DNA from: Bradyrhizobium frederickii
Lineage (GTDB): Bacteria > Pseudomonadota > Alphaproteobacteria > Rhizobiales > Xanthobacteraceae
Direction of reading: 5' to 3'
Assembly (NCBI RefSeq): GCF_004570865.1
Contig: NZ_SPQS01000003.1
Location: 124,001 to 188,000 of the forward strand
Length of the DNA stretch: 64,000 nucleotides
Both the position numbers and the translations under genes were made by a program. This document shows positions 8,370-15,434 of this stretch, piece after piece (the first letter of the stretch is position 1; every line of letters begins with the position of its first letter). The notes beneath the pieces are model-generated. The model worked only from the letters and a program-made list of their open reading frames with translations, had not been told where the DNA came from and did not search any database.

Positions 8370-9476
8370 ATGAACGCTGTGCGTCCGCTCTTGCTGGCGA
8401 TGCTGGTGCTGACGCTCACGGCGTCACAGCCTGCTGCCGGCCAGATCCCTGACATGAAAACCGGCGGCCCGGTGCCGACCCTGGCGCCGCTGGTGCGCCG
8501 GGTAACACCCGCCGTGGTCAACATTTCCGTGCACGGCCGCGTCCGCGAGGACAACCCGCTCTATCGCGACCCGCTGTTCCGCGAATTCTTCGACGTTCCC
8601 CGGCAGATCGAAAAGGAGGTCAACGCGACCGGCTCCGGCGTGATCGTCGATGCCGAGCGCGGTTATGTGCTGACCAACAACCACGTGGTCGAAGGCACAA
8701 CCGCCGTCCAGATCACGACCAAGGACGGCCGGCAGTTTTCCGCCAAGGTCGTCGGGCGCGATCCGCCGACCGACGTTGCCGTGCTCCAGATCCAGAACCC
8801 GGCGGGCCTCAAGGCGCTTCCCTTCGGCGACAGCGATGCGCTCGATGTCGGCGATTTCGTGTTTGCGATCGGCAATCCTTTCGGCCTCGGCCAGACCGTG
8901 ACATCCGGCCTCGTCAGCGCGTTGGGCCGCACCGGTCTCGGCAAGCAGGGCTATGAGGATTTCATCCAGACCGATGCTGCGATCAACCCAGGCAATTCCG
9001 GCGGGGCGCTGGTGAGCCTGCGCGGCGAGCTAATCGGTATCAACTCGGCGATCATCTCGCCCGCCGGCGGCAATGTCGGCATCGGCTTCGCCATTCCGGT
9101 GAACATGGCACGCAAGGTGATGGAGCAGATCATCGTGAGCGGCCGCGTCGAGCGCGGTCGCATCGGCGTCTCGTTGAAGGATCTGCATCCGTCGATCAAC
9201 AAGGGCCTGAATCAAGGCGCCGTCGTCGCCGAGATCGCTGCGGACTCGCCCGCAGAAAGGGCCGGCCTGCGCAAGGGCGATATCGTGACCGCAGCCGACG
9301 AGCGTCCGATCCGCACTGCCGCCCAGCTCCGCAACACGATCGGCCTCGCACGCGTCGGGGAGGAGGTGAGGCTCACTCTGTTGCGCAACGGTGCGCCGCT
9401 GACCGCTACGGTGCGCGTGGCGCCGGCGAACCAATCGAGCAGTGCGCTGGCAGGCCCCAATCGCCTCGTTCGCTAA
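8370..9476 (+). CDS. Periplasmic serine endoprotease, HtrA/Deg family
   Basis: A 368-residue Deg-type protease. A signal peptide (MNAVRPLLLAMLVLTLTASQ, cut near AAGQ) is followed by a trypsin-like domain with the full triad: His105 in NNHVVEG, Asp135 in TDVAVLQI, Ser210 in NPGNSGGALV. A single PDZ domain follows (GRIGVSLKDLHP to LRNTIGLARVGEEVRLTLLR). One PDZ and this length resemble DegS/Do-like short members more than DegP, which has two. It should degrade misfolded envelope proteins and fits as the periplasmic arm of the heat-shock operon, 45 nt downstream of the small frame. The TAA stop lies in the end of a dispersed repeat. Confidence 0.92.
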   Translation: MNAVRPLLLAMLVLTLTASQPAAGQIPDMKTGGPVPTLAPLVRRVTPAVVNISVHGRVREDNPLYRDPLFREFFDVPRQIEKEVNATGSGVIVDAERGYVLTNNHVVEGTTAVQITTKDGRQFSAKVVGRDPPTDVAVLQIQNPAGLKALPFGDSDALDVGDFVFAIGNPFGLGQTVTSGLVSALGRTGLGKQGYEDFIQTDAAINPGNSGGALVSLRGELIGINSAIISPAGGNVGIGFAIPVNMARKVMEQIIVSGRVERGRIGVSLKDLHPSINKGLNQGAVVAEIAADSPAERAGLRKGDIVTAADERPIRTAAQLRNTIGLARVGEEVRLTLLRNGAPLTATVRVAPANQSSSALAGPNRLVR

Positions 9477-9676
9477 AGCGTGATGCGATGCGGCTTGTGC
9501 CGCGATGACGCAGGTGCACTCCCTCGCCCGCTTGCGGGAGAGGGCTGGGGAGAGGGTGTCTCGTCAATGGGACAATCCAAAGAGGAGAAAGCCCTCTCCC
9601 GGCGCGCGGGACGATGCTTCGCATCGCCCGGACGCGCCGACCTCTCCCGCAAGCGGGAGAGGTGAACAACCCTGCG
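9474..9676. repeat. Dispersed palindromic repeat (TAAAGCGTGATGCG ... CTCTCCCGCAAGCGGGAGAGG)
   Basis: Starts at the degP-like stop (TAAAGCGTGATGCGATG), continues through CGATGACGCAGGTGCACTCC, and contains inverted arms CGCCCGCTTGCGGGAGAGG and CCTCTCCCGCAAGCGGGAGA separated by about 110 nt; ends near GGTGAAC...CTGCGGC at 9676. A shorter copy lies at 35186-35306 in the opposite orientation with the same terminal sequences. It is a non-autonomous rhizobial intergenic element; no transposase is present. Its right part runs into a minus-strand small gene. Confidence 0.8.
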
Positions 9677-9791
9677 GCCGCTGCCGATAGAGCTCGCGCT
9701 CATGCTCGGTCTTGGCGCTTGCAAGCAGAAGCTCGTAATGGCCGATCACCTTCTCGCGGCCGCGAATGAGCAGCTCCCGCTGACGGTTCAT
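9564..9791 (-). CDS. Small hypothetical protein with repeat-derived C-terminus (probably broken)
   Basis: Residues 1-38 (MNRQRELLIRGREKVIGHYE through AKTEHERELYRQR) form a charged helical segment. From about residue 39 (PQGCSPLPLAGEVGASGRC...) the frame is translated from the palindromic repeat, so the original C-terminus seems to have been replaced by element sequence. The start overlaps the stop of the upstream 72-residue gene as ATGA, indicating a translationally coupled pair. Function unknown. It could be annotated as a pseudogene or as a chimeric functional protein; the intact start and coupling leave both open. Confidence 0.55.
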   Translation of the reverse strand: MNRQRELLIRGREKVIGHYELLLASAKTEHERELYRQRPQGCSPLPLAGEVGASGRCEASSRAPGEGFLLFGLSH

Positions 9792-10006
9792 CGCGCCACC
9801 CCCATCGCCTCGGCCGGCACTGCGGGGGCTCGGAAGCCGACAGGGAAGGTCGCCGCGGTCAGCGCATCGAGCGCCGACTTCTCTTCTGCCAGGCGTCTCT
9901 CGATGAAATTGCGCTCTAGCTGCGACAGCTTCGTCTTCAGCAGTCGCCGATAGCGATGGATGTTGTTGCGGTGCACACGTATGCGGGCCAGATTCTCATC
10001 GAGCAT
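9788..10006 (-). CDS. Conserved small hypothetical protein, 72 aa
   Basis: Start ATG at 10006 is supported by GGAGAG 8 nt upstream; the frame is open further but that part covers the promoter. The protein is mostly helical and basic: MLDENLARIRVHRNNIHRYR, RLLKTKLSQLERNFIERRL, then an Ala/Pro-rich tail. It resembles the many short helical proteins seen in Bradyrhizobium stress loci; no domain assigned. It is coupled to the repeat-invaded gene downstream and preceded by a sigma-70-like promoter whose -10 sits in a hairpin loop. Confidence 0.65.
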   Translation of the reverse strand: MLDENLARIRVHRNNIHRYRRLLKTKLSQLERNFIERRLAEEKSALDALTAATFPVGFRAPAVPAEAMGVAR

Positions 10007-10354
10007 CGTCGTCTCTCCAGACGGTCGCCTTGGATCCTTTGAATTTTTCGAGGGTGAGAAAGTGCTTTCTCGCCGAAAAAATATTCGGCGCGATACCGGT
10101 GTCAAGATGTTCTGGCACGCCGGAGAATGTCGGTCTCGTCGTCAAGGGTAACGTGCTGCCGTGCGGGCTCGAAGGCTCTCCGGACATGTCGATCAAGATC
10201 GTGTAGCTACTACGGCGCCGCCGCAACCGTCGGTTGGCGGGGGGTGGCTCTGCGACGGCGGGTTCCGCCGGTCGATTGCCTTTTGTTGGCCGGCAAGCGA
10301 ACCTCGTGCGGCCATATTTGAGCAGGAGTGGTTTCCCGTTAGGGAGGCGCTCCG
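10007..10354. other. 348-nt intergenic region
   Basis: Holds the minus-strand promoter and inverted repeat at 10071-10105. Beyond it, a short open stretch (about 10099-10209, plus strand) encodes PENVGLVVKGNVLPCGLEG but lacks a credible start; it may be a gene remnant. The last 40 nt contain the ribosome site for the gene at 10355 (AGGGAGGCG). Nothing else recognised. Confidence 0.5.
10071..10105 (-). promoter_or_regulatory. Candidate promoter with operator-like inverted repeat
   Basis: Minus strand: TTGACA (10105-10100), 16 nt, TATTTT (10083-10078). The -10 lies in the six-base loop of a perfect 7-bp inverted repeat, CGCCGAA (10071-10077) and TTCGGCG (10084-10090), so a repressor could occlude the -10. 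It would drive the coupled 72-aa and repeat-invaded genes. Confidence 0.5.
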
Positions 10355-10735
10355 ATGACCAAAGCTCTGATCACTGCTGTCGCAATGCTGGCCTGTGTGC
10401 CCGTGAGCGCGGTTGCGCAGGAGCGCGCCGGCGATGCAGCGCTCGGCGCGGTATCCGGCGCGGTCGTGCTGGGCCCGGTCGGGGCGGTCGCCGGAGCTCT
10501 GATCGGTTACACGGCCGGACCGTCGATCGCCCGCTCCTGGGGCATGAGAGGGTCGCAGTCGGCAGGACATCGGCCGCCGCCGCGCCGCGCGGCCGCGAGC
10601 TCACCGCGCGCGCGCCAGGCCATGGATGCCAATGGCCAGATGAGAGCTGCCGCCAATCCGGCTCCGCCGCCGGTTCAAGCCCCGCCCGCCGCGCCGGCGC
10701 AGACCTCGGCGCCGCCCGTTCAGGGCTTCGACTGA
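10355..10735 (+). CDS. Exported glycine-rich hypothetical protein, 126 aa
   Basis: A signal peptide (MTKALITAVAMLACVPVSAV, cleavage near AQE) is followed by a glycine/alanine helix with small-residue spacing (GAVSGAVVLGPVGAVAGALI) like glycine-zipper membrane segments. The C-terminal half is low-complexity, Pro/Ala/Arg-rich (APPPVQAPPAAPAQ). An envelope location is likely. No enzyme domain is visible. AGGGAGG lies 7 nt before the ATG. It is followed by convergent catabolic genes, so it appears to be a single-gene unit. Confidence 0.7.
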   Translation: MTKALITAVAMLACVPVSAVAQERAGDAALGAVSGAVVLGPVGAVAGALIGYTAGPSIARSWGMRGSQSAGHRPPPRRAAASSPRARQAMDANGQMRAAANPAPPPVQAPPAAPAQTSAPPVQGFD

Positions 10736-10797
10736 GACCGCTTCCTCAAGCCGATGCCTTCGGTTGAGCCGCTCGACCTGGCGGGCTCGCGCCCGAC

Positions 10798-11649
10798 CTA
10801 GGACTGGCCTAGGATCTTCCGCGCGGCGCGAAGATGCGGCTTGTCGATCATCTGGCCGTCGAGCCGGAGCGTGCCGGAATTGGGATTGCTGGCGAACGCC
10901 GCGATCACCTTCTCGGCCCAGGTCCGTTCGGCGTCCGTCGGCGCGAACGCCGCATTGACGATATCGACATGCTTGGGATGGATCAGCGCCTTCGCCGAAA
11001 AACCGTCGCGCCGCGCCGCGCGCGTCTCCTGCTCGAGGCCGGCGAGGTTGTCGATGTCGGTATAGACGGTGTCGATCGGCGCGACCTCGGCCGCGGCCGC
11101 CGCCATCAGGCATAGATCCCGCGCGAGGCGATAGGGGCTGTGGAACACCCCTCCCGAGGCTTTCTCGGTGGCGCCGAGCGACGCCGAGAGGTCTTCCGCG
11201 CCCCACATCAGGCCGGCGAGGCGGGGGGAGCAGCCCTTGTAACTGCCGAGGCCGAAGATCGAGCCGGCGGTCTCCGTCGCAACGCAGACGATGCGTGTCG
11301 CGCCGATCGCGATGCCGGCCGCAGCTTCCAGCGCTTCGAGCCAGGTCGCGACCTGCCGCACGTCGCCGCCCCCTTGCGATTTCGGCAGCACGATGCCGTC
11401 GGGCCTGCCCGGCAGCACTGCCGCGAGGTCGGCCAGCGTCATGCCGGTGTCGAGCGCGTTGACGCGGACATAGAGCTGGTGCGGGCCGGGACGGCTCTTG
11501 AGCATCTGAAGTGTCAGGATGCGCGCCTGCTGCTTCTTCTCGGTGACCACGGAGTCCTCGAGATCGATGATCAGCGCGTCGGCCTTGCCTTCGCTCGCCT
11601 TCTCGAATTTGCGCGGGGAATCGCCCGGCACGAACAGCATCGAACGCAT
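10798..11649 (-). CDS. HpcH/HpaI aldolase family CoA-ester lyase (citrate lyase beta-like)
   Basis: A 283-residue TIM-barrel lyase starting MRSMLFVPGDSPRKFEKA, the hallmark N-terminus of CitE-like malyl/citramalyl-CoA lyases. IIDLEDSV, YVRVNALDTG, a metal-binding Glu in CVATETAGSIFGLGSY and WGAEDLSASLGA are all present. These enzymes cleave (S)-malyl-CoA, beta-methylmalyl-CoA or citramalyl-CoA. ATG 11649 is used because the frame upstream overlaps the MaoC gene and this start forms a TGATG overlap with its stop. Pairing with a MaoC hydratase matches the mesaconyl-CoA hydratase/malyl-CoA lyase couple, but substrate is inferred. Confidence 0.87.
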   Translation of the reverse strand: MRSMLFVPGDSPRKFEKASEGKADALIIDLEDSVVTEKKQQARILTLQMLKSRPGPHQLYVRVNALDTGMTLADLAAVLPGRPDGIVLPKSQGGGDVRQVATWLEALEAAAGIAIGATRIVCVATETAGSIFGLGSYKGCSPRLAGLMWGAEDLSASLGATEKASGGVFHSPYRLARDLCLMAAAAAEVAPIDTVYTDIDNLAGLEQETRAARRDGFSAKALIHPKHVDIVNAAFAPTDAERTWAEKVIAAFASNPNSGTLRLDGQMIDKPHLRAARKILGQS

Positions 11650-12101
11650 CAGACCGGCCTCTTGTGCATCATCGCCATGCGGCGGCATTTGCCGACGATC
11701 TCGTCGTTCTGGTTCAAGGCATGGTGCTCGAACTCGACGATGCCCGCTCTCGGGCGCGATTTGGATTCCCTCAACGCAAGCACCTTCGTCGTCGCCCGCA
11801 AGGTGTCGCCATGGAAGACCGGTTTGGGAAACGTGACGTCGGTCATGCCGAGATTGGCGACGGTTGTGCCCATGGTCGTATCATAGACCGTCATGCCGAT
11901 CATGATGCCGAGGGTGTAAAGGCTGTTGAAAATGCGCTGGCCGAACTCGGTCTTCTCGGCGAAATGCGCGTCGATATGCAGCGGCTGCGGGTTGAGCGTC
12001 AGCAGGCTGAACATGGTGTTGTCCATCTCCGTGACGGTTCGCGTCAGCGGATGCCTGAACTCCTGGCCCACGGCAAAGTCCTCGAAATAAAGTCCGGCCA
12101 T
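11649..12101 (-). CDS. MaoC-family acyl-CoA dehydratase
   Basis: A 150-residue hot-dog-fold protein: MAGLYFEDFAVGQEFRHPLT, then MFSLLTLNPQPLHIDAHFAE, where Asn/Pro and the HID motif form the hydratase-2 catalytic region, and GDTLRATTKVLALRESKSRP. ATG 12101 has GAGGAAA upstream and gives the standard MaoC start. Such single-domain MaoC proteins hydrate enoyl- or mesaconyl-CoA. It overlaps the CoA-ester lyase by one base (TGATG), so the two are one unit. Divergent from an acyl-CoA dehydrogenase, together sketching acyl-CoA desaturation, hydration and cleavage. Confidence 0.87.
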   Translation of the reverse strand: MAGLYFEDFAVGQEFRHPLTRTVTEMDNTMFSLLTLNPQPLHIDAHFAEKTEFGQRIFNSLYTLGIMIGMTVYDTTMGTTVANLGMTDVTFPKPVFHGDTLRATTKVLALRESKSRPRAGIVEFEHHALNQNDEIVGKCRRMAMMHKRPV

Positions 12102-12331
12102 CGCGGTTTCCTCCATGCGAAATAACGGCGCGCTCTTGGCGTCACGCCGCATGAGCCTATGCATGGTAGACACAGTTGATAGACAAATTCACGTATCTGC
12201 ACCCGGGATTTCGAGCTAAAGAACGCAGGCGAGGGCACGTCGGGCGCAGCAAGTCGCCACGGCCTTTGCTTGGGGAACGCGACGAGACGGGAGATGGCGC
12301 GGTCGCGGCTCCCAAGAAGGAGACCAAGACC

Positions 12332-13498
12332 ATGGATTTCGCGCTCACCGATCAGCAGGAAGCCATTCGCGATGCCATCGCCAAGATCTGCGAAGGCTTT
12401 CCGGATGCCTATTGGCTGAAGAAGGACCACGACGGCGGCTTCCCGCACGACTTCCACAAGGCCTTGGCGGACGCCGGTTGGCTCGGCATCTGCGTGCCGG
12501 AAGCCTACGGCGGCTCGGGGCTCGGCATCACCGAAGCTGCGATCATGATGCGCACCATCGCGGAATCGGGCGCCGGCATGTCCGGGGCATCCGCCGTGCA
12601 CATCAACGTGTTCGGGCTCAATCCCGTCGTGGTGTTCGGCACCGAGGAGCAGCGCAAGCGCATGCTGCCGCCGATGGTCGAGGGCCGCGAGAAGGCCTGC
12701 TTCGCCGTCACCGAGCCGAACACCGGTCTCAACACCACGCAGCTCAAGACCCGCGCCGTCGCCAAGAACGACCGCTACATCGTCAACGGCCAGAAGGTGT
12801 GGATCTCGACCGCGCAGGTCGCGCACAAGATCCTGCTGCTTGCACGCACCACGCCGTTGGAGGAAGTGCGCTCGCCGACCCACGGTCTCAGCCTGTTCTA
12901 CACCGATTTCGACCGCAACAGGATCAAGGTCCACGAGATCGAGAAGATGGGCCGCAAGGCCGTCGATTCCAACGAGCTGTTCTTCGAGGATTTCGAGATC
13001 CCGATGGAAGACCGTATCGGCGAGGAAGGCAAAGGCTTCGAGTACATCCTCGAAGGCATGAACCCCGAGCGCATCCTGATCGCGGCGGAGGCGGTTGGCC
13101 TCGGCAAGCTGGCGCTGTCGCGCGCCACCGAATACGCCAAGACGCGCGTCGTGTTCAACCGTCCGATCGGCAAGAACCAGGGCATCCAGCATCCGCTCGC
13201 GGTGAACTGGGTCGAGCTCGAGGCGGCCTGGCTGATGGTGATGTCGGCGGCCTGGCAGTACGACAAGGGCATGCCGTGCGGCGCCGCGGCCAATGCCGCG
13301 AAATATCTCGCCGGCGAGGCGGGTTTCTCGGCCTGCGAGCAGGCTGTGATGACCCATGGCGGCTTCGGCTATGCCAAGGAATTCCACGTCGAGCGGTACT
13401 TGCGAGAAGTCCTGATCCCGCGCATCGCGCCGGTCAGCCCGCAGCTCGCGCTCAGCTTCATCGCCGAAAAGGTGCTGGGCCTCGCCAAATCGTACTAG
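12332..13498 (+). CDS. Acyl-CoA dehydrogenase
   Basis: A 388-residue flavoprotein of the ACAD family: N-terminal helices (MDFALTDQQEAIRDAIAKIC), PEAYGGSGLGITEAAIMMRT, flavin-contact segment CFAVTEPNTGLNTTQLKTRA, and the C-terminal GGFGYAKEFHVERYLREVLI that binds FAD at the dimer interface. The conserved C-terminal catalytic Glu position is not obvious, as in several branched-chain subfamilies. ATG 12332 is chosen with AAGGAG upstream; the frame is open to 12176 but without family similarity. It oxidises an acyl-CoA and passes electrons to ETF. Divergent from the MaoC/lyase pair, suggesting one acyl-CoA pathway with two units. Confidence 0.9.
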   Translation: MDFALTDQQEAIRDAIAKICEGFPDAYWLKKDHDGGFPHDFHKALADAGWLGICVPEAYGGSGLGITEAAIMMRTIAESGAGMSGASAVHINVFGLNPVVVFGTEEQRKRMLPPMVEGREKACFAVTEPNTGLNTTQLKTRAVAKNDRYIVNGQKVWISTAQVAHKILLLARTTPLEEVRSPTHGLSLFYTDFDRNRIKVHEIEKMGRKAVDSNELFFEDFEIPMEDRIGEEGKGFEYILEGMNPERILIAAEAVGLGKLALSRATEYAKTRVVFNRPIGKNQGIQHPLAVNWVELEAAWLMVMSAAWQYDKGMPCGAAANAAKYLAGEAGFSACEQAVMTHGGFGYAKEFHVERYLREVLIPRIAPVSPQLALSFIAEKVLGLAKSY

Positions 13499-13505
13499 CT
13501 TTAAC

Positions 13506-14042
13506 TCAGTTCATCATCGCGAGCGTTGGACGCTGGCACTCGCTGGATCCGATGATCGCCGGAAGATCCGTCGCCTCGCCCGCGATCATGTGCGACATGC
13601 CCCAGAAAAGGTGGGCGAGGCGGGAGAACACCAGCCGCTCGCGCTCGGCAGGAACGGTGCCGTCAGGGATCGTGACGGTTTCCAGCCCGACGACCTTCTT
13701 GAAATCCGGCCAGATCGTCATCGACTGCGCGATCACGGAATAGCAGCGCGGATCGTCATCGCTCTCGTCTGGCGCCGGCGGCAGGCCCGGATATTGCGTC
13801 GGCGTGGCGTAGAATTTGTAGGCACCATAGCCGAGCTTGAGCAGGAACTTCTCGGGCACGGCGACGTCGGCGGCAAAGGACACCAGCCGCGCCTCGCTCA
13901 GCACGTCCGGGTCGAGCGCGCTGAGGTCCGATGCGCGGAGCGCCGAGCAGAAGGCGAGGTCGCGGTTGTGCTCGCGGAGCAGATTGGCCAGCGGCCGCTG
14001 CTGTTGCACGGTGTCGGTGAGCAGGATGATGGTCTTGAGCAT
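13506..14042 (-). CDS. Formyltransferase-like protein, catalytic residues not conserved
   Basis: A 178-residue protein with weak resemblance to the N-terminal Rossmann domain of formyltransferases: TIILLTDTVQQQRPLANLLR, LVSFAADVAVPEKFLLKLGY, then YKFYATPTQYPGLPPAP, which sits where the Asn-x-His motif (NFHPxPxxYPG) normally lies. The His is replaced here by Tyr, so formyl transfer is doubtful. The end (LAHLFWGMSHMIAGEATDLP) may form a helical cap. It is the third gene of a minus-strand set after the HAD-type and glycosyltransferase-like genes, divergent from the flagellar ECF sigma gene. A role in modifying an extracellular polymer or flagellar protein is inference only. Confidence 0.6.
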   Translation of the reverse strand: MLKTIILLTDTVQQQRPLANLLREHNRDLAFCSALRASDLSALDPDVLSEARLVSFAADVAVPEKFLLKLGYGAYKFYATPTQYPGLPPAPDESDDDPRCYSVIAQSMTIWPDFKKVVGLETVTIPDGTVPAERERLVFSRLAHLFWGMSHMIAGEATDLPAIIGSSECQRPTLAMMN

Positions 14043-14054
14043 CTTGAGGGTCCC

Positions 14055-15434
14055 TCAGGAGAAGCGCTGGCGGGCGGTCATGACCGCATCGTCGGACGCG
14101 TGTGCGGCGAAGAAGTCGTTGGCGATGCGCCGCCCCGGCGCGATCTCCAGGATGCGGTATCGCGCCAAGCCAGCGGCTTCTCGCGCGACACCGACGTCGT
14201 CCTGCCAGGTGCAGAGCGACAGCTCGAGCCGGCCGTATCCGCCGCAATCGGCGGCATAGGCGCCGGTTACGGCCTCGACGGTCGCGGCCACCGCGGCCGC
14301 GTCGCTGGCCGAGATATCGCGCAGGATCACGGCGACGCCGCCTCCGGCCTCGGCCTTCGACGTCATCACCATGAAGGCGTCGCGGGCACCGGTGCGGCCG
14401 GCGCGGCGAGCCGCGCGCACGATGCCAGCAAAGCCGGGATCGGGACCGAGCTCCAGCGTCGTCGTCTGCCGGTCATGCAGGATCGTGGCGCGCGAGGCCC
14501 CGAGATCGCCTTGCAGCGCGTGATAGGATCGCGGCAACCACACGGTATCGAGCGGCACCTGCGACGATGTCAGGCTCCAGGCCTGATCCAGCAAATAGCC
14601 CTCCCAGATCGCGGGATAGGCGGCCGCAATCTGTTGCCAGGCGCGAAGCAGCCGTTCCGCACGCGCGGAGCGACCGAGATAGAGCGTGCGCGCCGACATC
14701 TCCCAGCGATTCCACTTGTGCAAGGCGACGTCGCAGCCGAGGAAGGAGGGCAGCAGCGGCGCCTCGCGCAAGGTCGCACCGGCATCGACGAACAGCAGCG
14801 GTTCGCGATAGGTGCTCCACATCCGCGTCATGAACTCCGCCTTCTCGAAGCAGAGCAGGCGGTCGTCCAGCTGGGTGTCGATCGGTTCGATATGACAATC
14901 GAGCTGCAGGCGTTCGAGCGAATGTCGGAGGCGGAGGGACGCAGTCTCGTCGCCGCCGCGCGGATGGCAGGAGACGATCCGCGGCCGGAGCGTGGAGGCG
15001 TCGGCGGCGGCGAGGAATCGCGACCAGCCGATGCCGCCCCACCACATCTCGTGCGGGCCGTCGGCGCCGCAGGGACCGACGGTGCCGAACTCGGTCAGCT
15101 TGGATTTGAGAAAATCGAAGCCGGGGTTCTCGCTTCTGGGAATGACGACGGCGCAGGCGGGATTGAGCGAACGGTAGAACAGCTCGGCCGCAGCGCCGCT
15201 CAGTGGTTCCTTGAGAACAATGACGCCGTTATGCCGTCCGTGCGGGACGCCATCGAGCGTCGGCGCACCGTACTGGCCGACCAGCCAGCCCAGGCGGTCG
15301 CGCTGGGCCCGGCCGAGCTTGATGCCACCCGATTGCAGCACCTGATCAAGATTCGCCTGCGTCGCGTCCCGCAATTCCCTGCCCCGTCGTAAGCCCTGGG
15401 ACTTCAACGGACGGAGCGGGGAGTTCAGGCGCAC
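14055..15434 (-). CDS. Glycosyltransferase-like protein (GT-A-like fold)
   Basis: A 459-residue protein, not confidently assigned. The middle resembles nucleotide-sugar transferase folds: FLKSKLTEFG, an LLFVDAGATLRE segment in place of a DxD-type strand end, VALHKWNRWEMSARTLYLG, and AIWEGYLLDQAW, similar to the acceptor/metal region of small GT-A proteins. No membrane segment or signal peptide is seen. The GTG start overlaps the stop of the 804-residue gene by one base, so the two are coupled; a later start is possible. Context beside a flagellin cluster makes glycosylation of flagellar or surface material the leading hypothesis. Confidence 0.55.
   Translation of the reverse strand: MRLNSPLRPLKSQGLRRGRELRDATQANLDQVLQSGGIKLGRAQRDRLGWLVGQYGAPTLDGVPHGRHNGVIVLKEPLSGAAAELFYRSLNPACAVVIPRSENPGFDFLKSKLTEFGTVGPCGADGPHEMWWGGIGWSRFLAAADASTLRPRIVSCHPRGGDETASLRLRHSLERLQLDCHIEPIDTQLDDRLLCFEKAEFMTRMWSTYREPLLFVDAGATLREAPLLPSFLGCDVALHKWNRWEMSARTLYLGRSARAERLLRAWQQIAAAYPAIWEGYLLDQAWSLTSSQVPLDTVWLPRSYHALQGDLGASRATILHDRQTTTLELGPDPGFAGIVRAARRAGRTGARDAFMVMTSKAEAGGGVAVILRDISASDAAAVAATVEAVTGAYAADCGGYGRLELSLCTWQDDVGVAREAAGLARYRILEIAPGRRIANDFFAAHASDDAVMTARQRFS

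Noticed and set aside
10099..10209. Short plus-strand frame with PENVGLVVKGNVLPCGLEG
   Set aside because: Looks protein-like for about 30 codons, but has no proper start or ribosome site; treated as a possible remnant.
12044..13387. 447-codon minus frame over the acyl-CoA dehydrogenase
   Set aside because: Antisense to a typical ACAD gene and would overlap the MaoC start; no ribosome site or family pattern.
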